Source: Trachelipus rathkii
Taxonomy: Eukaryota > Arthropoda > Malacostraca > Isopoda > Trachelipodidae
DNA length: 64,000 nt
Direction of reading: 5' to 3'
Assembly: GCA_015478945.1 (NCBI GenBank)
Contig: JABUQX010028474.1
Location: 1-64,000 of the forward strand
The notes beneath the pieces are model-generated. The model saw only the letters and a list, made by a program, of their open reading frames with translations. It made no database searches and was not told where the DNA came from. Made by a program: the position numbers and the translations under genes. Shown piece by piece: positions 33,116 to 46,393 of the stretch (its first letter is position 1; every line of letters starts with the position of its first letter).

Positions 33116-33360
33116 AAATTTCCGTTCCATTTGTAAGCTGGAGTTGATAATGTTAATGACGAGTCCAGCGAGTGCACTGTGATGCGCGCCTTAAGGTGCA
33201 CGACCCTTGCTGGCCGACGTGATGAAACGTATAGTTTGCAATTATTGTGTACAGGAGTTTTTCTCCGTATTTTTCTTCACATTTTCTTATTTTCGAAGTG
33301 TCCAGTTTGTTGTCTCATGTTCTCGATTTTTTGCTGAAAAAGAGCTTCAATATTATCTTA

Positions 33361-33520
33361 TGATATATATAAATATATATATATATTTATATATATATTA
33401 ATATTATATGTATAGTAATACCCAAAATATGATAGTAGTATTAGTATATATAAGTATATATAGTATATATATATATTTATTAGGTATATTATATATAATA
33501 ATTATATATATTGTAGTTTG
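33361..33520. repeat. (AT)n microsatellite
   Basis: AT array of about 160 bp near the right end of the inner element. The Ile/Tyr-rich plus ORFs over it are artefacts. Confidence 0.88.
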
Positions 33521-33614
33521 TGTTTCTGCTGAAAAGATTGCAAACTGTTCGATAATTTCGTGGGGCTGGCAGCCCCCAAGCCCCCCCCTCTACGCCCTCC
33601 TGCCTGATAACTAA

Positions 33615-33953
33615 TCAAATAAAGGAATTTAGGAGTTCCAATGTTACTTGACTGAAAATGAATGCTGCCTGTTCGTGTGGCTCTGAGTTGTACTTCTGAA
33701 TCTGACTGACAAGTTTCCAAACTAATTTAATGTGAATGAAATTTTTCAAAGAAAAGTTCTGAATGGACTTGTATTTTGAGGACCATCTTTTTTCGCATAA
33801 CATTGGTATATTTTCCATTATCAAGTTTCCTACGCAGGATGGACTTTCACCGAAAAAAATCCAATATACTTCTTCACTTTGCCCACAGTATTTCGAAATT
33901 CGGGAAACAAGATTGAAGTCATTAACAACTAAATTAAGCGTAGCGAGCAGCAT
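33615..33953 (-). pseudogene. hAT transposase middle fragment (outer copy)
   Basis: 112 codons contain TLNLVVNDFNLVSRISKYCG and NIPMLCEKRWSSKYKSIQNF. These correspond to the hAT/ZMYM1-like segment after HCxAHxLNLV and the CETRW motif. The frame ends at 33615, within about ten bases of the putative end of the inner element, as expected if that element split it. Its continuation would be the C-terminal piece at 30546-30200. Confidence 0.78.
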
Positions 33954-33959
33954 TATAGC

Positions 33960-35455
33960 GAAAGAATTTGAACCTTTGGGAATATTGATTAATCACTCTT
34001 ATTATTTTCTGTAACTTCATTTTCTTTATCTCAACACACATCGGCTTGCAGCATCCACAAAGTCAAAGTCCAAACGACTTTATTCATATTTAATTGTAAG
34101 CAGCTTCTCTGGTAGTCAGTAAAATGGCTTCTGCTATATACAATCAAGCTTTTAATTTTATTTAGTTCAACGGGGTAAAACATAAAAATTCTTGCCTAAA
34201 CATATTCATACTCCTATGCAAGAAACGAAAACTCAATTGACTGCTGCTCCACGCTCAGAAATGGTTCCTGCCGTTATCATCCGCTAAAAAGTGAAAAGTA
34301 TTCCACTATGTCACTTCAAGTCCACCAATGTTTTACAAATGAGGTTCCATGCATTGAATAGAAGCTTTCATTCTGGATCCATAGTGTGATGTGTGATTTT
34401 GTGATTGCCTTCACTTTATTGTAAATGCTCAGTAAGCTTAGCATCACTAGTTTTTAAGAGATAGTTAACAAATACGAAAAATATAGATACATTCAATTAT
34501 TTTCTTCAAACGGCTTAGATCATGTTGGTCCACAGAAGATCTAAAGTTGAAAATTAGTATTTCAGTAATTTTGTTCCTATTTTTTTCGATAATTAAAATG
34601 TTCAGGTACATTATTTAATTGTTCAGATAAACTATTTAACGATGTGTGTGTATGTTAAAAGTGTGTGCGTTCAACAATATGTTTTCGGCGTGCTTAAGTC
34701 AGCATGCAGTATCTCTATGAGCCAACTGAAGAAATTGAGCATGGTTTCCTTGCATGTAGGAGGTGGAAGCGACTTTATTAATTTTGGTAAGAGGAAGTTG
34801 ATTGTGACAAGTCAAAGGTATCTGAACCAATAAGACCCCTCTGTTTTGATTGTCAGAGCCCTAAATAAACACGCATTAGATGTCAATGGACAGGAAGCGA
34901 AGGTCCTTTTAATTGTTATTCAATAGAAAGACTTGGACCACCTACAATGATTGTTAGTGCGATTAGCCAAATCTCGTAAAGAGACAAGCCGCTTTTGCCG
35001 CCTTTGGTGATTATCTTGCTTAAAGTTGTAAATGCTTAGTGGTTTGTATGGATTTTTTTGTTAATATAGTTCTAATTATTTAGATTGTCAGTGAATTTGC
35101 AATTTTGAGTAAATGTAATTTTCTAAGTATCCAAACAACGAATATGCGAACAGTTTGGTTCTATTTCATGCGTAGATTGCGGAAAGCTTCATATCATGTA
35201 TGATTAAGTGCAGGTGCCGACATGATACTTCGGAAGTAGCACTGTCATTTGCAATTTAACACTAAAATAATGAAGCAGTACCATGCAATTCAATGAGGTC
35301 CCGTGGTTGTTCACGATTAAAGAGTAATTATAATTATCACTAAGCGAGGCCACTTAATTACAAATTTATTGAATTGTATAAAATTAAAATAATTTTTTTC
35401 CTTTCGAAATACATGTTAATTGCCCTTTGTGGTTTTATATAATGATACAAATGTA
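33960..35455. other. No gene recognised
   Basis: The N-terminal half of the outer hAT copy would be expected here on the minus strand, but I find no motif. A 63-codon plus ORF (34642-34833) shows nothing recognisable. Confidence 0.45.
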
Positions 35456-35458
35456 TAA

Positions 35459-35490
<32 letters not shown>

Positions 35491-35539
35491 TATATATATA
35501 TATATATAATATAGCTAATATATATAATATATATATATG

Positions 35540-35576
<37 letters not shown>

Positions 35577-35600
35577 ATATAATATATAGATATATATAGC
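35456..35600. repeat. (AT)n microsatellite
   Basis: Almost pure AT with single-base interruptions. Confidence 0.92.
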
Positions 35601-36269
35601 TCAATTTTTAACTTTTCCAAAAATACAAACCTTTCGACACAAAATGAAATATTAAAAAAAATTTCTTGTAAATTGTCGAATCACATAAAATTATCTATTT
35701 TTATGATGAGAGATATATGCTGAACTTCGATATTTTTTTTTGTATACTCAAAAGGAAATTTTTAAAAAAATTTCAAAGTCATTTTTTTTTTAAAATTGTC
35801 CAAGAACAAGATCCACAAACTTTGGATAGAACTTAAGAAATTAATCCTAAGTAAAAAAATGGCATCTCTCTCGACTGCCATAATGCCCCTGAAAATTTTA
35901 AATCCACTTCACCTACAGAAAAATATCGCAAATTTTTCATTTTAATAATCAAAAAAAAAATTGGTTTGAAATTAATTTCAGCTGAGCACAAAACTCATAA
36001 AATCAAAAAATATATCTTATAGATGTATGGTAAAGAATCGAGCCCATTACTATGGCAATATTCAAATTTGAAGTTTTTTCGAGAAAAATTCTGGGGGTTT
36101 GATTCGATAAAAATGTTAAAAACATGGCTTTTTTGAAAAATTGAAAATTTTGAAAGATTGACGTAAGCACGAAAAAAAGCCACTCTAAAACGATGTTTTA
36201 GTGGGCAAATAAATAGCTACAGTTTGGTGTTTATAGGGTCAAAAGCGGTTGATAAAGTTCCTAGTTTTA

Positions 36270-37030
36270 TGTCCCTTTTTAGGGGGTGAAAAATGGGCTC
36301 AGCCTGAGTCCCAAATTGTACCCTATCTTGGAACATATATCCTCGGTGACAAACGTGGCAGCCCAAAGTAATGGATATTCAATCTTTTAGACTGAAGGGG
36401 AGGGATCCAATTTATTAGGGAGATTTTTGGACCCGTACGCCATTTTAGCCCCTCTACCTGGAACATATAGGACATACACAATTCTTAATTTTCATACAAT
36501 TTTGTTGATGGGGAAAAAAGCAAACCGGAGCTTTTTTTTTTTTTTTACCTTCTTAAAAACTTAATCTCCAAAGCGCTTTTTTAATAGTCTTTAGTCATTG
36601 TCTATCTGGAAGTTATTCAATTTTTCAGAACCTAATGTCGAATTCCTAAAACCTCCTTTTTTTTTTCCTAAATTTCTGGAGCATAATTTTCCAAAAATCA
36701 AAAAACTAAGAAATGTGCATCGTGTGTAATAGACGCCAAGTCTAATGTTAGTATTCAAGTTGTTAAAAGTCCGATTTTCGAAAAAAATTGTAGAAGTTGA
36801 AAACGAAAAATTGTCAAAAAAATTAGGTTCTGAAAACATGAAAACGCCGAAACTTATAGACCACAGACACCAGAAAAAGCACCCGAATTACGCTTTCAGA
36901 GGTAAAAAAGCTGCGCTCTCTGCTTTTTTTCCCAATCAAAACTGTCTGCAAATTAAAAAATTTTATGTCCATTTTTAGGTGGTGGCTAAAAGGGGTCAAA
37001 AAATCCCAATATTGGAGCCTCCCCTGAAGT
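36270..37030. repeat. Foldback/inverted-repeat element
   Basis: The left arm (about 36415-36640) and the reverse complement of the right arm (about 36815-37015) share ordered blocks: GATTTTTGGACCC/GATTTTTTGACCCC, CATTTTAGCCCC/CTTTTAGCCACC, TGGGGAAAAAAGC/TTGGGAAAAAAAGC, and TTTTTCAGAACCTAAT/GTTTTCAGAACCTAAT. About 170 bp lie between the arms. An extra direct copy of the right-arm edge (TTTATGTCC-TTTTTAGG) sits at 36268. This fits a non-autonomous foldback or MITE-like transposon. ORFs inside have no motif. Confidence 0.55.
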
Positions 37031-37199
37031 TACAGCCAGGAATAGAAGGAGGCCCAGAGTAGGGGAGCAAGAGGTAGGGCTGTGGCTATGATGTTCAAAA
37101 TTTTGCAAAGTTGCTTTCTCGCGGGATAAGTTGCTTGATATATAATAGTAACGTGAATATTTATGAGGAGAGTGAGGGGGGAGTATGAGGTAATAGTTA

Positions 37200-37501
37200 T
37201 ATATAGTGAGTAGTAATATATAGCTACGTATATATTTATATATATATATATATATATATATTTATCATATATATTATAACTATAATATTTATTATTATAT
37301 ATATATTATAGTTTTATATATATATATAAGTATATATATATATATATATTTAGTATAGATATTATATAGTATATATATATAATATTTTATATATATACAT
37401 ATACATATAATATTATATAATAATAGTATATATATATATATATAATTATAATTATATAATAGTATTATATATTATAATATATATATATATATATATGTAT
37501 A

Positions 37502-37560
<59 letters not shown>

Positions 37561-37720
37561 GATTATATAGTATATATATATATTATATATATATATTATA
37601 GTATGATAATATATATATATATAATATATATTTATATATAGTAATATATATGGATAGTTCTATATATATGATATATCTCTATTATAGAGTTATATATTAT
37701 ATATATATATAAATTTTTTT
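37200..37720. repeat. Long (AT)n array
   Basis: About 520 bp of interrupted AT repeat with ATATAGT variants. Confidence 0.92.
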
Positions 37721-37734
37721 CAACGAAGCAAAAA

Positions 37735-37820
37735 GCTTTGAAATTTTTCTTTCAAAGGCGTAGCAAAAAGCATTTGAAATTAACAGGGGGGGGGCAAATG
37801 ACCCTACTTGCCTCCCTCCC
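37735..37820 (+). repeat. G8-run transposon-like terminus (candidate)
   Basis: AAAGGCGTAGCAAAAAGC followed by ACAGGGGGGGGCAAATGACCC recalls the GGGGCGTAGC...GGGGGGG ends seen at 29098 and 31018. It may be another end or a small relic of the same hAT-like group. From 37954 to 38170 I see no gene. Confidence 0.3.
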
Positions 37821-37834
37821 GGAAGACCCAGTAA

Positions 37835-37953
37835 ATATATATATATACTATATATATATATATTATATATATATATATATATTTAGTATTTATATATATA
37901 ATATATATAATTATAATATATATATAGTATAGTACTATAGTATATATAAATCA
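37835..37953. repeat. (AT)n microsatellite
   Basis: Short interrupted AT array. Confidence 0.88.
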
Positions 37954-38177
37954 AAGGAGTGCGGTCCAATGAAGCAAGGGATGCAAACGCCTCCCTTAGT
38001 AAATAAAAAGATAATTGTCAAAAATTGAATAATTGAATATAAACAATACTGATTTAAGAGATATTCGCAAATATTAAAATAAATCCTATGTTTTTCCAAA
38101 TATTTTTTGGATTGTTAATTAAAAATAGTATGAGATATGATTTATGTGTTTGCCATTACGTGGTCCAGGTTTGCGAT

Positions 38178-38201
38178 GAGAAGAGAGAGAGAGAGAAGAG
38201 A

Positions 38202-38260
<59 letters not shown>

Positions 38261-38276
38261 GAGAGAGAAGAAGAGA
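38178..38276. repeat. (GA)n microsatellite
   Basis: About 100 bp of GAGAGA with few interruptions. The Arg/Glu-repeat plus ORF (38088-38327) is produced by it. Confidence 0.92.
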
Positions 38277-38329
38277 GCAAATGTAATTAGGCGATTAACT
38301 AAGACAAAGGGAGGAAAATCAAGATGAAA

Positions 38330-40610
38330 GCATGCCCCTAGTCCTGCCTGAATTATTCTATATTTTTCACAATAAATTATTAAATATTAAGGCTTTTTTA
38401 AAATAAATATGCACTGTTTTCCGTTTAATAATACGAAATTTATTAAAAATATTAATAATGTTTATAAAAAAATATTTTAATATAAAAATTTTAAATTTAA
38501 TTTAAAAAAATAAAACCACATAGTGGTATGTTAATATTTACTCGCGAACGGAAGCTTTTCAAAGCTTTTACTTTTTCACAGCGTCCTTAGTAATTACGTC
38601 AGGTGACGTCACTTAGCGTGGAGAATTGTATCTCTTCCTCACATTGAAAAGAAATCGAAGTAAAAGTAATAAATCGAGCAAAATATGCTTTTAATAATTA
38701 TAGTGCTATAATATTAAATAAATTCGAATATATATTATCTAAGTTCTGTATATCGGTATTATCTATGCGGATGTAGACGGATGTAATGTGTATATAATTC
38801 TAAGTATTTGAACCGGGTCGGTAGTGGTATAGGGAGCAATGAAGTATATATTTCATAATTTGGAAAACTACGGATCAATTAGGCATGGTGCAGGATAAGT
38901 GCCAATTTAAGATGTACGGTGCAAGTTTTGAGATATGAAGAATATTTATAGAGGAGCTGACGATATTATTTCCGAGTTAAAGCATTAATAAGTCTAGTGA
39001 AGAAAAATCCTCTTAAGGAGAAAATTGAAACAAGAATTCGCAACAACAAAGTAGTTAGATTTATTTAAAGTAAAGGAAAGTAGAAAACGGATGGAATTTA
39101 ACAATTAAAGAACGTAAGTAGACATAAATTATATAGTAGTAATATATAGGTAATATATATATAATATCTATATATAATATAGTATAGTAAGTTAATATAT
39201 GTATAGTGATATGTAGGTAGTGAAACGATAGTAAGTATCCTAAGAGTTCTTGTGATTATAATCAGTATACTAATCAGTATATTTATGTATATATATATAT
39301 AATATATAGTATAATTGCTATATATATATTTATATATATATAGTTTATAAATATAATATTGTTAACACTATATATATAATATTGTATATATTGCTAAACG
39401 GTTTATATTAATATATTTATATATTTATATATTTAATATATACTATTATATATAGTACATACTATATATATATATAATATAATAATACTTATATAGTGGA
39501 TATTAAGTATTGAAATCGTACATACTAGCTGATATAACTTCGTATATTATAATATATATATATATATTATATATACTATTATAATAGTTACTTAGACTAC
39601 GAAATATAGATACAGTATATCGTATCCAATGTCGGAATGCGAGAGCTAGGTATAATGCGCTATAGTATAGTATCATAATAACTATATTTATTGATAAAAT
39701 TTACTCAGTATATTGATTATATGCATATAATATATATACTATAGTTATATATATATAATAGTATTAATAGGAGCACGATCATATATCAATTACGTTAATA
39801 TTAGTTGAAGTAAGAGTACCCTCATAATAATAGCACTCTCATGATAGTACTTGTGAATAAGAGTAGTATTAAATTATAGTATATAGTATGCTTAAATATA
39901 TGAAGTGTTGCAAGTACTCACAAGCACTTAATTAAGACTGGTATTTATAGATAAGAGCTAGTGACTATAGCGGCTGTCATGGTAATGTGTTGCAATATGA
40001 TATATATATATATATACGAGAGCGCATTGGATATAATAGTGTATAGTAGTTCATAATTAAGTACTGTGCGATGGAATAGTATTCGACATTTCTAAGTCAG
40101 GCGATAGACGGTACTGGAGTAGTAGTATACTAGTAAGCGTGAGGTCGCAGCCAGAGGTCAGGATCAATAGCATGCTTACGTCCATGTTATTGGGGTCGCG
40201 GGCGCCGAGCCAGGCGTGCGACGGAGTAGATCTGAGGCCGACAGCTGGATTACTCTACACCACCACGTTTATTAGCCTACGGTGACAGGGCGTCCGCGTG
40301 ATAAAGACGGCTAGTCACCTACCAACTTGCGGTAAGCTATATCTTCATTGAATGCACTTAGCACTAGACGTAGGCATGCCGGCTCGACCTACGCGATACA
40401 AGAGTCACGGTGCAGGTGCGGTATATATAGTGTGATGGCAGTCAATAACTACGCTATGTGTCATACTGAACATAGTCTATAGATTATAGGGAGTCAGTTT
40501 TACCTTGTACGTTGGACTATGCTGTTTGTTAATATTGCCATGTTCCTATTTCCTTTGGGAAAAAATCAAAATACTTTATTACTTGGTTGGGTAGTGCACG
40601 GTGTTCTTTA
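38330..40610. other. AT-rich DNA and decayed AT arrays, no gene
   Basis: AT arrays lie at 39140-39600 and around 40000. The rest is short TATAG-like runs with dense stops in all frames. A somewhat GC-richer patch at 40130-40470 has no ORF above 60 codons. Confidence 0.55.
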
Positions 40611-42900
40611 AAGATAATATATATAATATATATATATAGTATCTATTAGCTATATTATATACTATATATATAGTTACTATACTAGCTATTTGATATATGT
40701 AGTCATATGATCTATGTGGATGTAACTGATATGTTCAAGTAACATTGAGGTGTAGGCGGTGTATACTATATATAACTTAGTAGTAGTTCGGTGTATCCTC
40801 AATCAGAACGCAGGTCCTATAGAACGGCGGCTCTTGCTATAACGCGGGTTGGTCTGAAAGCAGAGATGAAGTATGAAAGAGATAATAAATTAGAGCATAA
40901 GAATAGTAGAATAAAAAGAAAAGATTAAAAATTAATTGCTAAAAGTATGTTTAAAAAGAGATATATACAAAATTAAAAATTAAAAAAATTCTTTGAATTA
41001 AGGAAATTTAGAAATTCAAAATTCTTTAAGACAACCTACACACCAATGATGAGATCTACGGACCTATGGAAAAAGAAAGAAAGAGAGAATATATATATAT
41101 TTGCATATGCGTCAAAAGCGTCAATTACCGGAAACGATGTATTTCTCAAAAAAGCATCCTAATTGTATATAATCGTACAGATCTCGGAAACCCGCCGTTC
41201 CATCTGTCTTACCCAACTCCTTCAACTTTCAGATGTTATACACTTTGAAATGAAAGCTATTTATGTGCGAAAATATACGATGGAACTTTTAAATTTTAAT
41301 ATATACAGTAGTCTGTAGGCCTGATTCAAGTCAAAATATAATAAAAATACAAGATAAAAATTTTCTCGCAGAATTTTATAAGATTTATGCATGTGGTAAA
41401 TTTTTTCCATTTAAGATAAAAGACTTTCTTTGCTGATGTTTTATTGTTTTCGAAGATGAAGATTTTAGGGTGATAAGGAACGTCTTTATGATACGAAACT
41501 AGTCAAATAAAATATTTTATACAAGTGATTATTTTTTAATCTTCAATTATTCAATTATATTAAGGGATAATAAACATAGCTGTACTGAAATTTATTTCGC
41601 TTATACAGAAGGTAAAAAGTTTAAAAAATTAATGATTTTTTCAAAAGGGGTTCAGAGTTATACGCGACACCCGTCGCATCATACTCTGGTGGGGTGGCAG
41701 GAACAACTAAACCCGTCCGCCGTTCTAAGCGAAGACGGACTTGTATATCTTATTTATAGTATAATAGTGTATGATATACGAGCTCTATCATATACAATAA
41801 TATAGTCATTGAGTATATAGTATAGTAGTATAATGAAGTTATGAGATAAACCTGTATATGTCGATCGAGCTTAATAGTATATAAGTTAATACTGACGCTA
41901 ACTATATCAGTCTCTCTAGGTGTAGGCTACGATCGGCGATATAGGTATGGGAGATCCGTAACATTATTGAGAATGTTTCTAGCATTTGTAGGTAATTAAG
42001 TGGGCTGAGCGTAGAGTACGTTATGATAGAGGAACGATGAAGTAGTACGGATGGTCAGAGGCATGAGCTGATGTCCAGCATTAATGTATATACGTAATAG
42101 CGTCGAATAATTATAGGCGTATGACTTAGGTATTTCACTGTCGGAGGTTAATTAGTAATGTATAAAGGGGAACGTGGTAGTGTGATCTGGAGCATCATTG
42201 TAGGCGTAGGATATAAGTGCTATATACAGCTTTCGCTATATACCACCCACTGCGGTACATAGATGATGTATAGTAGGTGGGTAGCGTGTTATGGTGTAGG
42301 AGTAGCTGGATCATTCGATGTATTATTGAATCCAGGCGGTATACTGGGATCATGTTCCAGGCTGAGATATGCGTTAATATGATCGTGATCGGGCTAAGAT
42401 AGTTGTTCGTATAAGGCCGTATCTAGTGTAGCATAAGAGTTCTCGTTCTGTAGTGCAGCTATATGATAAGCTTTACTCGTAATATCAGGCTACTAAAGTG
42501 TGTGTTGGTGTGTTCAGAATTGGTTTCCCATGAACGCTAGAGCTCACCGCACGCGCCAGCTGATATTTTATGTAGTATCATATTCCAGGTATAGGACGTA
42601 CGTGCTGATTGATCTGATTAAATAATTATAAGTCATGTTACATAGAGACAGATGGCGCTTATGCCAGATGATGATATTTGAGATTGAGCGATTATGACGC
42701 TTCGGAATCATCAAGAGCTTCAGAGTCAGGTAGTGAGTAGCTATTCTATGACGTTATCTAGAGATGTTGTAGAGATTGGTTTATGTGCCGATATTTATTA
42801 CTCATATGTAGTAGATATCACGCTGTTCATGTATCCGCGAGTTGTGAGTGTTCTGTAACGACTAGTACTATATGCAGCGTTAGTATATAGTTACTTCGGT
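40611..42900. other. Low-information DNA, no gene recognised
   Basis: A short AT array at 40615-40680, an AT-rich stretch at 40900-41640 and then TAG/GTAT-rich sequence with more G than C. The only ORF (41066-41248) starts in a GA-like run and has no motif. Confidence 0.5.
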
Positions 42901-44760
42901 ACATAAATTGAACGCCCACACGCAGTGCTCAGGTACGTGTCGAAGGAAGGGTAGAAACAGGGTTGAACGAGACGGCTCGGCAGACAAACGTTACTTTGGA
43001 CAGGATTGAACAAACATTACGATAACAGGGACTGTTACTCCTAGATATCCGTAAGTTGGGTATATGAGTGTGTGGAGGCTTGGTTCAGGTAAGTTTTCTA
43101 TGCGCAAGGTAGGGGTCTCGGATAAGGTATCGTGCGGCTGTGTGCACACAGACTTCGACAGAATGTGTTGTGGTGACGGTGGTAAGGTACGGCGACGGAC
43201 CCATAGGGTCGGTTGAGTCTGGTCTTGCAATACCTGTAGAACACCCTCTGGCACAAGGTCTGGAGTGCTTACTTCTAGATGCACGTGAATACTCTGCGTA
43301 GACGAGTGATGGTACATCCGTCACTGTGCAAGGTGGACCTCATGGCTCTCGGTGCAGATGAGGGATAGCTGGAGGCATACGACTAGTTCTCGAAACTCGT
43401 GTTCTTCCTGTGAACGCGGTAGAGACTTTCATCATATTCACACTTAACGTAGTGCGAAGTGCTTGTCTCTGAGCAGGTTCGGAGGAGTCCCCATGGAGGG
43501 GTTTTGCAGCTGTCGGATTCGTACGCGCAGTTTCAGATACCCACAAATGTTCGACTTGGTTGAGCAGTCCGGACGTCATATTGTCTATCGCGTCCACTTA
43601 TTCCAAAAGACGGTAGGCTGAATCTTTCGAATACCGTCTGACAGGGCACTAGATCGTCGTCACACCATTGGTCTCCTTGATGTGGGTTCTCTTTGCCATA
43701 TTTTCGGGTATATGGCAATTCTATGGTCAGTGCAATATAGGAGTTGCTAACGTGTACGGGGCATACTGCAACTGACACCATTTTTGGGATTGCGAGGATG
43801 TCTGTGGATTATACCACTTTCGACGGCTGTAGATAGCAGTGCCTCCATCGAAGATGTGGCAACTCCGTAGCCCCGACAAAGATAGCTCCCAAGACCATAA
43901 AACCTGACCCACCTCCAAGACGGCGGCACCTTGTGGTTAACTTCATGTGCATATTCGCGCGAATCCTCTCCGTAGCCGCTCCGTCGGTATACTTCTAGCC
44001 ACAATCCATTCCGAAAGCGAGACAGAGACTTGCTCTCGATGAATCGTACCGCTGTTAAAGAGCACCTTCTGTGTGCCCGATCGTGCGACCGTAGATGATT
44101 GAGCCAATGGATGTGTTCATCAGGGAAAATCCAAGTTCGCGTGCCTATCAATCTGAACACGTGGTGTTCGGCTGGAGACCTGGAATGGTAGTCCTCGCGA
44201 GGCCTTTAATATGCGTGTCCGGCAAGGCGTCGGACGCAACTGTAATTGTCACTCACCCTGGTGGTGGTGTATTCTTCCACCAGCGTGTCATCTGCAGATG
44301 TCGTGCGGTTGGTGTGGCGCTCTCGGTAATGCAAGCAACAACGTATAAATGAGTCTTCCATAGGGTGTCGTGACCCTGGGCACACTGCCTTGTCCAGTCG
44401 GTGTTGCCGGCACGATCATGTGTCAGAGTTTCTGGTACCATCTTGGACCAGCGCCGTGCGCAATCGTTATGTAGCGCTACACGTGCCGACCCGTCGACCT
44501 AATTGCCGGTACCCGGCTTCTTATGGCGTGGAGTGTTGAGTTATCTGCACGCACTGTTCTCGTTGAGAGTTGACGCACTATCCCTCTTCCATGTTTTATC
44601 GGAGTCGCTTCGAACGTGAATGATCCCTCGCTCCGATTAACCCCGACATAAAGCCTATATAGCCCCCTCACCTAGTCCGTATAGTCTTGTTAACGTGGTT
44701 TTAACTGTTGTTTCGACGTAAAATTATCCGGGGTGATCGGCCCCAATACTAATGCAGCGA
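42900..44760 (-). other. GC-richer island with overlapping unidentified ORFs
   Basis: Composition changes sharply to roughly balanced AT and GC for about 1.9 kb. Minus-strand ORFs of 137 (44160-43747), 108 (43317-42991), 85 (43597-43340), 82 (43781-43533) and 64 codons overlap or follow each other in different frames. A plus ORF of 85 codons (44095-44352) overlaps too. I recognise no domain, signal peptide or repeat. It could be an unrecognised decayed gene, a foreign segment or poor-quality consensus. Chance ORFs are common at this composition. Confidence 0.4.
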
Positions 44761-44984
44761 ATTCTCTTGCGTGTGAGTTAAATATTACACTGCAATGCTG
44801 TCCGTCTGTGCTGGTGTCAGGGGTTTCATGGGGTTAGGCGCCTTCCTTCCTGACGAGGTGCATATATCCTACGGTGGCCGTTATCTTGTTTGAACGAGAT
44901 AGTATATATAGTACTAGTTTATATTATATATGCTCTCGTGATAATATACTAAATATAATATATTATATAGTTATAATTAGTGTT

Positions 44985-45550
44985 AATATTATATTAGATA
45001 AGTACTATAATATATATATATATATTATATATATACTAATATATATTATATTTAAAAAGGTTATAAGTATAGTATATGTACTATTATAAGTGTAGTGTGA
45101 TACATTAGTACAGGCATTTCTGTAACTTCTCTTACATCTGAATCTCAAGGACACAATTTGATTGTATACTGTTGTTGTAGAGACAGGATGCCATTTATGA
45201 GACAAGATATTACGTTCGAGAGCTTCACTGTACGACAAGCGCGTATGTCTTACTACAACCTTTTATATGTCGATCGCGACCACCCGCGAAGGAAGTCCCA
45301 AAACCGCAATAAAGTTCAAGTAACGCTCGCCGCGACCCAATAAATTACCGGATCCAATAGTAGTATTATTATAAGAATGATAATATATAGTATAGTAATG
45401 ATGTAGTTAATAGTATATACGAGTTATAGGTATCGATATAATTAGATAATAGTCATTGATATACATGTTGTATATTATATATATATATACTATATATATA
45501 TATATATATTATATAGATGGAATAATATATATATATATTATATTGATATA
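44985..45550. repeat. Decayed AT arrays
   Basis: AT runs at 45005-45050 and 45470-45550 flank a short mixed-composition patch (45110-45350). That patch has one 61-codon plus ORF (45158-45343) without recognisable features. Confidence 0.7.
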
Positions 45551-46393
45551 TATAAGTTTACATCTTAGATAAAAAGTTAATATATTTTATTAATGCATTA
45601 AAGTATATATATATTTTTATTTTTATACAGTATTTAAACTTTTATGTATAATAATTCCATTACCGCTGTATACACGTTGTTGGTATTATAAATTATATAA
45701 TATTTTTTTTGTGACCCTCGCCGCGGAACCCACCGTATTAACGATCGTGTCCGCCTCCTGCGGCCAGCACCATTTGGAGGGTCCGCGACCTGCCTCCACG
45801 GATTGAGAAACGCGCAACTAGGAACTCTGAGAAATTATAGCATAAATAACATCTCATAATATTTTTTTCCATTACCGAGTAGTAATGTTCTACGTTATTG
45901 ATTCGGCGTGCCTAAGCCCAATCTCTTGGTTTATATATTTTATGCCGTAGTAGATAAGAGTAGTAAAATTATTGCTCAAACAAAGCCCTTATAATTAATT
46001 GTATTTATTATTTTATTAACCGTCTAATAGACTGATTTTGTTACATTAAATCAAAAATTAAGATTACGAACCAATCACGTATTGAGAGATACAACACTTC
46101 TTCAACAAGGCGTCAAAGTTCAAGTGTAATAATGAAATACAGAAAATTCTAGTCCTTTGTTTCTGACTATTTTTTAATTTATAGAAATTTAGTCTTGGAA
46201 CCGAATTAATTATCTAATTAACTTGAACAATAAAATAAATTTCATTTACAAAGAATATTAACACATAAACAAATTATAAATTTACCGCCTGATATTCAAC
46301 AGGAATAATAATACCTATTTGGTTAAATCATTCTTCTGTCCATCCTAGATGAAACTTTTCAAGTAAATGTTCAGAAACCTAATTTTTTATTTG

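Larger units (their letters stand above)
31018..33604 (-). mobile_element. Inner hAT-like element (candidate)
   Basis: The left end reads CAGGCCCGTAGCCCAGG followed by T7 and CGGGCGGGGG. The right end, on the opposite strand, reads CAGGAGGGCGTAGAGGGGGGG. Both fit CAGGGGCGTAGCC-type hAT termini in inverted orientation. Between them lie hAT transposase pieces (33115-33000, 32855-32500) in N-to-C order on the minus strand. Removing this segment would bring the hAT piece ending at 33615 next to the C-terminal piece at 30546. No 8-bp target duplication is visible, so the boundary is an inference. Confidence 0.5.

Noticed and set aside
38088..38327. ORF with Arg-Glu dipeptide repeats
   Set aside because: Produced by a (GA)n microsatellite.
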